Shown here piece after piece: positions 54,931 to 64,000 of a stretch of DNA of 64,000 bases. The DNA is taken from the NCBI GenBank assembly GCA_032158295.1, contig CM063258.1, positions 4,971,390 to 5,035,389 on the forward strand, in the 5' to 3' direction. Numbering within the stretch: position 1 is the first letter of the stretch; every line of letters begins with the position of its first letter. This DNA is from Pycnopodia helianthoides (taxonomy: Eukaryota > Echinodermata > Asteroidea > Forcipulatida > Asteriidae). The position numbers and the translations under genes were made by a program. A model generated the notes under the pieces. The model was not told the origin of the DNA. It searched no databases and worked only from the letters and a program-made list of their open reading frames with translations.

Positions 54931-57900
54931 AGGTATATCGGGGGAAACTAAAATTTTCACGGAGAAAATTGCTCATTGTTGAGGGGGGGGGTAGAGTTTT
55001 AGGCCAGTCTCGTCTCTCATTGCCTAATGATATCAACGACGTCAATCCAAAACAATATAGGAAACCACAACGACCGTTAATATTAGCAATATATCCTGTA
55101 ACGTTACGTAAGAGGGTCTGACTAATTAATGGATGATATTAACATTAGCCGGGCTAATTGGATGTTCGTTTAATGAGGAAAGCTTGTGTTGAACGGATTG
55201 TGCGTCATTCACAATCGACAAGTCAACCATGATTTTTATAACTGTGAACACGTTAGTTTTTGAACCGTGCCGACCACAGCCAGAAAGCAAAGGGTTATCT
55301 CAAAGTGGACACCCAAGGACTCAATCTAATCAACATAACAATTTTAAAAATTGAAAATTAATTATTTGCTTAAAGTGTTCTGATCGTTATTGTGCGTGGT
55401 AAAATTTGTTCGGAACATTACGGAAGCGTTTAAGGGCCATTGGGAAAAAAAGAAGTCATATTATGACTTATATATCATAATAATGACTTAGTACAGGTTG
55501 TAATTATGACTTAGGCCTATGAGTTAACCCTAAGTCATAATTATGAGATGTAAGTCATAATGATGACTTATACTCTGTCATAATATTATGAGATATAAGC
55601 AATAAGTATGACTTTAATTTTATATCACTCTCAACCAGGCACGATATTAAGCTATTGAGAAAAAACAAATTAGGACAATTTATTGAGTACAAGGGCTGAT
55701 CTACAATCATCTACCCTATATTTTCATAGACTTTTCAGGCTATCTGATAACAATTTTACTGCTGTTTCTGAGAGCCACAAAATCACAAGTCAATTTCTCG
55801 TTCACGCTTTCGTAGACAATTAATTTACACAATACAAATTTCGAAAATGTTTAACTTATTTGACTATTTCAAAAAACCCTCCAAATTTAGCCCCCTAAAA
55901 AACCCCACAAAAAACAGATGTGAAAATTGTAAAATATGAAATATTCTTCATCTCTACAAAACAGTAATAACATTGGAATGTGTGTTCGTAAAACGTACAG
56001 CGCTGCTTTAAAACCACCCACTGAAAAACCGAACACGTACTGTATATCCTTTGTTTGCATTTTGAAGAATTCGGGCAAACGGACACTCCCGTGTTTCGTA
56101 TAAAGACGTGGGCGGCCGAGATGGTTTCAGCATGGAACGGTAGGTGCAAAGTTCATCCCCCATCGTTGGAGAATTTATGGAGGAAGGAAAACAGGAATTC
56201 ACCGGGATGGAGACGGTTGAAAACATTCACCACCCACGAATTGTTTCATCTCCTCACAGGCATGAAATGTAGCCTCATGTCAACACGGAAAAGTAACATT
56301 CCTTACAGTCTCGGTTTGGAAGACAGTCAAATAAATGTTGCAAAGGGCTTGTGATGAGATCATGTTTATTGCTGCCCAGTGCGGTGAACCCAACTTCTCA
56401 TTTGGATTTTACCATAAAAAAGAGTCCAAATTGTTTAAGAATAATGACACCATCCTCTGGTTTATGTAATAATACCCAATGCTCCTTTAATTCGTGCTAA
56501 ATCTAACTTAAATTAAATCAAAATGGGTTTTCATTCTTTTTCCATTGTTGTTGTTCATTTCTAAGGAAATGGCGCACATTAACTTGTTTCTTTCCTTTTC
56601 TGCTGGGAATCGTTCGCAAAATTGCACCGTCTGCGATTCACATCAAACTGGACATCTGTTAAAACCTTGCAAATAGCTATAATAGCTGCTTCCATAACCC
56701 TTCAGGCAGGCCACATATTTCATTGTACTCATGCAGCCTCCACGATTGTACATGTACAGACTTACAGCACTGCATCTGGTAAACCCAAATGCACATTTTG
56801 CAATAAACGGGAGGTAGTAGTAGTACATCGACACAAAGGTTGGGAGAAGTTCAACTTGCCATCACGTGAACAAACATGTAGACACAGACCAGCTTCGCAC
56901 AAGTCAGTCGTGGCTGCCACACTTCCTCTCGAAGGAAGATAGCAAATCTGCGGTTCTGTAAAAAGGGAACTTCCACGTGGGGAGATGTTTTCTTTCGAGG
57001 AAATGGTTTATTTTAAAGGTGCGAAATTAAAAGTAACGATTGCAGAGTAGAGAATTGAAACGTCGATATGTCTCAATTAATATTTTAAAAGGCGAGTGTA
57101 TCGTTATGTACACTTGTGTGTGGTGGGGTGATTTTTATCAATGAGTCATTGATAACGAAATTGACGTTTGAAATCCCACAAGGAAGTGAAAATCTGATCA
57201 AGAGATTGCTTGGCGACTGGATTCATTTGACTTTTATTTTATTTTATATGAATACAACTTGAATGTTGTTTCTCGACTGACTTTAGGCTGCACGTTTTGG
57301 CATGTTCCCTGTACCGGTTTTAACAATAACGAACGTAGATGCTCGCCATACTGAACAAGGGTCCGTAATTAATGACCATCAGGTCTCGATTTGGTTTACA
57401 TTGGTTTAAACGGAAGCAAAACAAGATGGCTGTATACCATAATGTCTACATGTGCGCCTATGGTATGTCAAAGAAATAAGACTTAACAGAACAGGAGATA
57501 GAAAAAACAAACACACTGAACAGCAGGTAACATTTTTTTGTTTTCGACCACAAAAAGTAGTCTATTGTATTTGGATTCAAAAAATATATACAATCTCGAA
57601 TGGATATTTTAATGTTATAATGTCCACTACGGCATATTGATGTTGCTTGACAAGAGACTCAAGTGGACGGCGAGCAATATTAATGACAATAATTAATTTA
57701 CCAGATTTTCGATACGATACTTCCATACTGTAAATTACCCCCCCCCCCACCCCAACGCATATCAAAAATGAATTGGTCCATTTCAGTTAACGCCCACTAC
57801 AAAATGTAATGCCTTCGAGGAAATACATGTGTGAACATGTCTGACACCCTGAATGATGCAATTCACCATACATAATATTTATGGCAAACAGCCAGACTAT

Positions 57901-58979
57901 GACCATGCCACGTAATGGATCGTACCATACACACACACACGCAGGCAACCTTTGGAATTACACTTGCATATCGGTGAACTTTTCACCGGTGAGTACACAT
58001 GCGGTTAAAATAAACACAATTGCCTCAGCCAGGGCGGCGTATGGAAAATTACTGCATGATTAATCATACCTTGGTAGGATACCAAAGTCAAATGTAGGGC
58101 AAGTACGAGTCACGTATACGGTATTCCAGTCAAGACAATCTTACACCCCGTTCCCTCAATTTGTCAGTAAAATTACAATACGTGGATATTCCGTAAGTCG
58201 ATGGCTCTCATTTTGCTGGTGGTTTTTTTTTTTTTAAATACAAAAACTGTCCGTATGTTAACCGGACGTGAGGCATAGCCCCATCATAAACCAAGCATCC
58301 GTTTGGATTACGCAGAATGTAAATGGTTAATTCGAATATCCACGTTGTGGCTGTGTGTTCGACCATGGCTCGACCTGCCTAGTGAGCTCTCCCCAAGGGA
58401 AGCACTGACACACACTGTAGGGGAAGTCGACACAAAATAGGTATGTCCTGTCTAGCGGGAAGGGCTTTCGACAGATTTTTCTTCCTTTTTTTTCAGAAGT
58501 TACAAATAAAACTTGGCATCGGGTGAAATGATTTCGTTAAACGAAATTCAGCCTGCACAACCTTTTTACTAGTGTTAGGAACACTGTACAATCTCATGAC
58601 CGGAAATTTTAACAGCAGGAAACTCATCGACTCCGGAAACCGCTGGAAGTTTAGCTTTGACCCCCCCCCCCAACACATAATGGTATTAACCACACGGTAA
58701 CAAAAAAGAAAATGGTACATGTACATGGTTTTCTTCTCTTTTCACACGGCAAAGCGTTATGTCACCACATGACCTCGTTTTCCCCGCGAAAATAAATTCC
58801 AAGCATTCAGCCATTCACTGTGCACGCCAGCCGTGCTTTTGTGTGAGCTTGCTGGGGCATTGTGTTTGGGTCGGGGCACGCCCGGGCGTTGTGAATTCGC
58901 TTCCCGTGTGCAACAAAGGATGCGTCTCCAAAAGCAAACACTTGGTTCTTTTGTGAGAGGGGCTAGGGTATTTTTTTTG
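54931..58979. other. No gene seen apart from a small repeat
   Basis: About 4 kb upstream of the IER 3' end with no supportable exon. Contains the AAGTCATAA array (55,453-55,617) and C- or T-runs at 57,740, 58,224 and 58,661. Confidence 0.5.
55453..55617. repeat. Degenerate AAGTCATAATTATGACTTA array
   Basis: Roughly nine variants of AAGTCATAA/TTATGACTT in both orientations, so the unit is itself palindromic. Confidence 0.7.
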
Positions 58980-59229
58980 CTTTTTTTTTTTTTTTACCAC
59001 GTTGACTGTGAATAGAAACTACCCAAAAAAGGATAGCACGAACTCATAAAGTTCAAACTTGTAATGCACATTTGATACACAACAGTTTTTGAAAGCTAAA
59101 AATCCACAAATCACATTATCCTGTTTTAAGATAGACGTGTAATGTTACCGTTGTGAAATTTAAGAGACTGGAAAGCGAATTCATAAAAAATGCCCACATT
59201 TTAACAAGAGAATTTAACAGCCAATGTGT

Positions 59230-59238
59230 TATAAATAA
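59230..59238 (-). promoter_or_regulatory. AU-rich element nonamer downstream of IER stop
   Basis: On the minus strand the sequence reads TTATTTATA, the classical mRNA-destabilising nonamer UUAUUUA(U/A)(U/A), 166 bases after the stop codon and so probably in the 3' UTR. It suits a transient immediate-early mRNA. The 3' end of the transcript was not located. Confidence 0.6.
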
Positions 59239-59403
59239 TAATTAAAACCCTAATTTCTTCTGACCAATGTTAAGATAATAATTGCTCGCATCCAAAGGCA
59301 CAAGATCGAAAATATCAATTCATCATAAATCAATCAAATCAACATGTTATAGGTGACAATACAACATAAGTTCACAAAATGTTCGTAGTCCAAAATCAGC
59401 AGG

Positions 59404-60267
59404 TTAACAGGCAGCAATGGGCATCTGAAGTTGCTCAAATGGTCTCGGCATTGAAGATGCGTACGACGACTGTTGTAGGTGATTACTCCCACTGGACGAC
59501 GAGGAAACAAGGTTCGTTTGGGGGTTGGATTCCCCCGATAGTCCGTGAAAGCCCGACTTGAAAATGGTGACTAGACTCGTGATAGATCCCTGTTCTGAGT
59601 TCGGTTTCTCGGCCTGGCTCTCCGGGTCCGTTTTGGGTCGTTTCGGCAGGATGGATTCGCAAGCCTCTCGTAGTTCTTCACTGGAGTCCGATCTCTTTCG
59701 TTTGCAGGCACCGCAGCCGGACTTGGGCGACGGGGAATTCGTGTTCTTTTGTCCCAGCACCATTCGCTCTTTGTCTGGTGACGACGATGGTGATGACGGG
59801 GAGCAGGAGGAGTCGGGGCTCTGCTCCGTAGTACTGCTGGCCGGTTCAGGTTTCTCTTCCAGTCTAGCCTGCATCGGCGAGATCTCGGCTGCTGCTGCAG
59901 CCGGCTGGCAGTTTTCTTTGTCCTCCATTGGTCGTTGGGTGGCCTTCTCTTCCGCACAACTGTCCGTGCGTTGACAAGAAGACGAGGGCTCCGGCGGTGT
60001 GGTGGGCGAGGAGGAGGAATCACACTCGTCGTCACCCCAGTCCGGGGCCTCGGTACAATCCTCCTCGAACTCGACGGACTCCTTTTCCATGGAATGCAAC
60101 TCGGCAGTTCTGGACATTCTATTGCACATTTCCTCGTAGTACATCGCCCGGGCGGAGTGGAGCACCGAAGCGACGAGCAGATTCTTCCTCAGGTTGACAC
60201 CGCCGCGTTGGCCACGCGACCCGGTGATCTTATTGATAGACATGGTGATTATTTGTTGGGCTTCCAT
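59404..60267 (-). CDS. IER5: Immediate early response protein, IER2/IER5-like
   Basis: A complete 287-residue single-exon frame from ATG at 60,267 to TAA at 59,406-59,404. Residues 1-50 (EAQQIITMSINKITGSRGQRGG, continued by NLRKNLLVASVLHSARAMYY) match the IER family signature EAQRI..LSV.K...SR.QRGGL.L...L..S.V..SAR..Y. The middle is acidic and Ser/Pro-rich, as in IER5. A bipartite basic motif (KRKRSD ... PKRPKTD, about residues 188-212) fits nuclear localisation. SITSLVTIFKSGFHGL near residue 230 matches ISNLVSIFGSGFSGL of IER5/IER5L, so IER5-like is favoured over IER2. Family members are intronless, serum- or stress-induced nuclear regulators linked to HSF1 and PP2A. No frameshift or truncation is seen. 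Confidence 0.88.
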   Translation of the reverse strand: MEAQQIITMSINKITGSRGQRGGVNLRKNLLVASVLHSARAMYYEEMCNRMSRTAELHSMEKESVEFEEDCTEAPDWGDDECDSSSSPTTPPEPSSSCQRTDSCAEEKATQRPMEDKENCQPAAAAAEISPMQARLEEKPEPASSTTEQSPDSSCSPSSPSSSPDKERMVLGQKNTNSPSPKSGCGACKRKRSDSSEELREACESILPKRPKTDPESQAEKPNSEQGSITSLVTIFKSGFHGLSGESNPQTNLVSSSSSGSNHLQQSSYASSMPRPFEQLQMPIAAC

Positions 60268-60492
60268 GCTGTCCTACTTTTCAAAAAAACTCCTTCCAAA
60301 ATATTCAGCAACTAGGTCTTGTTATGATCCACACAGTTGCCAGACTGTGTATACTGGTTAACACCTCGGTCTGCTGTGAACGTTTACAAATCGTCGAGTT
60401 GAAATAAATAATGGTAGTATTTGGGCGACGTGGATGTGTACCCAAATGCTCCAGATGAATGAATGAAAGAATGACGGTTACTCACTGGCAAG

Positions 60493-60700
60493 TCTTTATC
60501 CGGGGCCAAAGGCGTCACGTCCGCTGACGTCACCAATTCAATTGCGCACCCAATCACAGGCCGGCGCACCAAAAATAGATATGAGGTATCCCACGTGACC
60601 ATACAATGAATGGGACTCGGCCCAATCATCGATCGTGATAAATAGGTACGTCATATGCCCTTCATGAAAGGAATTTCCACATGTCACGTCAACACCTTGC
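60493..60700 (-). promoter_or_regulatory. IER promoter region with CRE cluster
   Basis: About 230-430 bp upstream of the ATG. It contains a perfect CRE TGACGTCA (60,525-60,532) and half or variant CREs (CGTCAC near 60,513; TACGTCA at 60,647-60,653; TCACGTCA at 60,684-60,691). There is also a CCAAT box (60,550-60,554), an E-box CACGTG (60,592-60,597), a kappaB-like GGAATTTCC (60,670-60,678) and a weak TATA-like GGATAAAG near 60,493-60,500. This fits CREB/ATF-driven immediate-early induction. The start site is not determined. Confidence 0.6.
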
Positions 60701-62520
60701 CCGTAGCGCCAAAACAACGTTGCCAAGGAAGGTTGTGACCATGAATAAAATACGAGTAGTTGGCGTTGAATCGCTTCATTAAAACAATCGCTCGTTCACA
60801 ACACGGGCACGCATCTTTGTCCCTAAAATTACAACAAAACGGTCCGACATCCTCAAAGGATAGAATATTGCAAGTTTATTTCACAGAAAAGATCGGTAAA
60901 GGACAAAGTTTGTTCTTAACATGAAATGTTAGTCAGAGGGGCTGTCCCGAATTACACAATGCACCGTGCTCATGCAACAAAGGGAATTTTTTGGAATGCC
61001 TCTGTGTGTGCAGTTCCGAGTACACCCTGCCAAATAAGGCAAGTAGTCAAGGGCATGGTCTGGCGCGCTCTGATTTCAATACTTGTAAATACACGTTTCC
61101 ACGTCTCTACCAACATTATATACGTGATGTGACAAGACCGCCAAATTTAGACTACAGCTCAGTATAGCGGGCCGTGTGTAAAGAAAACAAAATCCCCCCA
61201 AACAAGCCTTGACGCGTAGTAAGTTTGCCAGGTCGTTCCACTGGCATTGCGTACATCCGTCATTGTGTATTTTGTGTGTTGTATTGATAAATATAAATAT
61301 ATAACTCTAAGTCAATTGAAAACAAGAGACCAACAATGTTTATAAAACACAGGGCGGATGATTACATGATTGTCTGTGTTGTATGTTATTGGTTGCATGC
61401 GAGTTCTGTTCAATACAATACAATTTTGTTCGGAACGCCCAACAACATAAAATAAAACGGAAACGCCCATGTGAAATACAATTTTACGGCTGTAAAAAAA
61501 ATGGTCACTCAATCAACAACAAAAGTTCAACCAAATACTGAATCTTTCGCTTGGCCCTCTACCGTGGGAAATGAGTACAAAGTTTACAAACCGACGTTAA
61601 ATTAACTGTGGGCGTAATTCTTCAGAGGGCGTATTCTGTAAATGTTTGTTTAAATGGTTTTTAGTAATCTTACATATTTAGGTTTTTTTTATGACCGGGG
61701 GTTGTGGACATTTTTGGGCGACGGTTTTTTAAACGTTTGTACTTCACTGGACTGCTCTGGTCAAGATGGGTTTTTTTTGTCCGAAGATTTAAAATAAACA
61801 AAATAATGAAAAAATAAATAAGTAACCTACATAGTACATTGCGTTCAGAAACTATTCTGTGTCACCTTTGTCCCAGTTCGACACCAATTGTACTAAATGA
61901 TGAATCAGAATTTGAACAACCAGTACTTGCCCACCAATTTAATCATTTCGAAAATGACGTCAACATGCGTGATTAGCCAACGCTTACACGTCTCAATATG
62001 ATGACAAAGAAAGAGGTAAAAACCACAATGTGTAGCAAAGGGGATTTACTCTTATTAATTAATTCGCATCAGACAGCTCATCTGAGCTGAGTCATGAATA
62101 ATGAGGCAGACGGAAAAATGCTTAGGCGAGTCACAGCACGTCTTCAGTCAATGCACCATTGTCATAATATCATCATCTTTGTCTTGTACCCTATTGTGCA
62201 ACAGCAATCTTGAATGCTGACTCTCGTCATACCAACAAGGGCCCAGACTGTTTTTTTCCCCTCAGCCTCTTTGCGGTTTACATTGCTCCATGCATTGCTC
62301 GCGATAACAAAATGGCCGCTTAAAGGTAGCCTTAGTTCAAGGCGTAAATGTCATTCACTTCGAGTCACTTTAAAGTTTCCCCCATCGATCATCTTTGTGT
62401 TCGATGCTTTGGGGGAGGTAAATCAATCGTGAAGTTTAAAACAAGACCAGGCCCGCCACTCAAGAACGCGGGGGAAGGGAAGGGATGCTGCAGACAACAA
62501 GTGGGTAGACGAGAAGGGGG
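60701..62520. other. No gene seen, upstream of IER
   Basis: No exon recognised. It may hold distal regulatory sequence of the IER gene, but nothing specific is visible. Confidence 0.45.
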
Positions 62521-62540
62521 AGGTCAAAGGTCAAAGGTCA
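62521..62540 (+). promoter_or_regulatory. Three AGGTCA half-sites spaced by 1 bp (double DR1)
   Basis: AGGTCA at 62,521-62,526, 62,528-62,533 and 62,535-62,540, each separated by one A. A DR1 of this half-site is the classic binding sequence for HNF4, RXR/PPAR and COUP-TF receptors. It lies 2.3 kb upstream of the IER start. Confidence 0.5.
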
Positions 62541-62617
62541 CGGTTTAGACTCATCCCGTCTGCCCAAAAGGCACAATCGTATTATTGCTCTTTGAAAACA
62601 TTTAACCAAAGGGTTAT

Positions 62618-62969
62618 TTAAAGCACATGTACAGCATTGGTAATTTTCAAAGACTAGTATCCGCACTTTATGTGATCCAACATATACATGAAATAACAAA
62701 CCTGTGAAATGTTAAGCTCAATCAGTCTTCGGAGTCTTGAGAAAACAGTGAAAACCCCCATTATTATGTTTTCACTGTTTTCAAACATCGGGTTTTGGAC
62801 ACGCGCGATAAAGACTAATTGTTTACTTATTTCGTAAAAACTAAAGCATTTCAAGCAAAACTATTTCAAGGGAGGTTCACCACCATGACATCTTTATACC
62901 ATGTAAGTTATGTGCAAATCTGTGAACATTTATATTTTCAATCTTACCAATGTTGTACACATCCTTTAA
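62618..62969 (+). mobile_element. TTAA MITE, family 1-related
   Basis: TTAA at 62,618-62,621 and 62,966-62,969; ends AAGCACATGTACAGCATTGG and CCAATGTTGTACACATCC. The interior has the CACTTTATGTGATCCAACAT core shared with SWT1-intron repeats near 17,680. Confidence 0.7.
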
Positions 62970-64000
62970 TGAAGTTTGACTTCACATAAATGTCATGCTA
63001 TCTAATGTTGTTAAATTGTATATAGGCTGTGATGACATCATTTACCACAATTAAGTACACAGTTTAACAAAAAACAATAATAATACAATATATATATAAG
63101 CTTGTTACGTCTTCTTTGTTTATTCAATGTCACTTTCAATTTGTTTCCATCCGACTGAAAATGTGTCTCGCACCTCTCACAATGAACGCCAATTACACTA
63201 GTAATATCAATATTATCAAAACGCACTACATAGTAAAATGCAAATTTCAAATACTTTCGAAACCAAAATATCGTCTCTGTCCATGTCCACGCAATAGAGC
63301 GCAGCTTGGCTCCGTGGTCGAACTGAGCGAAAACGACAGCACAATTCAAAACAAAGCGGAATAAACTTCCCAGGCTTCAGAATCAGAAGCCAAAAAACGT
63401 CCCCGGGTTTAGTTTGTTTTTAAATAAAGGTGCTTCACCCCTAACGTTGCTGGGAAAAAACCCAATCACCACAACATAGCTCGACCCACCGTGCTGCATA
63501 CTAACTCTGCCTTTTAATTTGCACGGCGCAATGAAGTGTGCATCATTTCACAATAGTAAATTTAATGGATAAATCACCATAGTGATGACTAGATCAGGGT
63601 CGTTTAACGAGCAATGAGGAGAAAAAACACAAACAATAACCTCCTGGTATTATAATGTGTCACGTAAGATATGAAGGGAAGGCCAACCCAATAGTCGTGT
63701 ACGCGTGTATCAAGCCATGAGATTTTCCTTTGTAGTGTAAACATGTATTTTCTTTCTCTAGGAATTTATTCATCCGGTTGATAGCAACGGGCAGATCAAC
63801 AAGATGACTAAACACGGAAACATTTTTGAAATTTGGTTACAAGGAAATTCGCTATAGAAACTATATGTTTACCCGGTGACAAACTACACAATATACGCAA
63901 ATGACAACAAATTACTTCAAAAGCGTGATCTACAGGAAAATTAAGCAATAACGATGCGCTAAAAATAGCTGGAATTTTCAAATAAAAAACTCGTGGTTTA
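62970..64000. other. No gene seen
   Basis: Ordinary sequence. A short open frame at 63,116-63,364 has no domain or splice support. Confidence 0.45.

Noticed and set aside
59571..60035. Arg/Pro-rich 154-residue frame on the minus strand
   Set aside because: Shadow frame of the IER coding sequence, whose other frame has the family signature.

Overview
The window is animal genomic DNA: intron-rich genes with GT..AG splice sites, dense short inverted-repeat transposons (MITEs), tRNA-derived SINEs and CpG-containing intergenic sequence. The repeat families (elements bounded by TTAA with GGCACTGGACAC-like ends, and a keep-the-pieces mix of SINEs) look like those of sea stars, so an asteroid echinoderm is my best guess; this is an inference from memory of repeat types. 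Only three protein-coding loci can be supported.

Layout. 1-10.9 kb is intergenic or intronic and repeat-bearing, with one coding exon at 7,953-8,410 (minus): the N-terminus to TM3 of a prokineticin-receptor-like rhodopsin-class GPCR whose other exon lies outside the window. About 10.9-13.5 kb is error-rich sequence running into a 100-N gap (13,482-13,581).

13,582-37,974 holds the RNA endoribonuclease-like gene SWT1 in three overlapping partial copies. Copy A (plus, 13,582-22,794) runs from mid-PIN domain toward the 3' end. Copy B (minus, 31,052 down to 22,796) runs from the N-terminal basic region through the whole PIN domain to the first C-terminal exon. Copy C (minus, 37,974 down to 31,053) covers the middle. 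A and B form a 4.5-kb inverted repeat; B and C are in the same orientation. None is complete: the 5' start is lost at the B/C junction (31,053) and the 3' end at the A/B junction (22,796). Splice phases computed from the sequence join all exons in one frame except for two single-base frameshifts in copy A. Copy A matches B up to about 17,208 and C from about 17,224, so it is a mosaic. With the 100-N gaps and noisy edges, mis-assembly of two haplotypes is the leading explanation, but real rearrangement is not excluded.

38.65-47.34 kb is homopolymer-rich, low-quality consensus ending in a second 100-N gap (47,344-47,443); open frames there are meaningless. 47.4-59 kb is intergenic and rich in TTAA-bounded MITEs. 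At 59,404-60,267 (minus) is an intact single-exon immediate early response gene of the IER2/IER5 family, with a cluster of CRE-like sites upstream and an AU-rich destabilising nonamer downstream. 60.7-64 kb is intergenic with a triple AGGTCA DR1 site and one more MITE. The three genes have no evident functional link.
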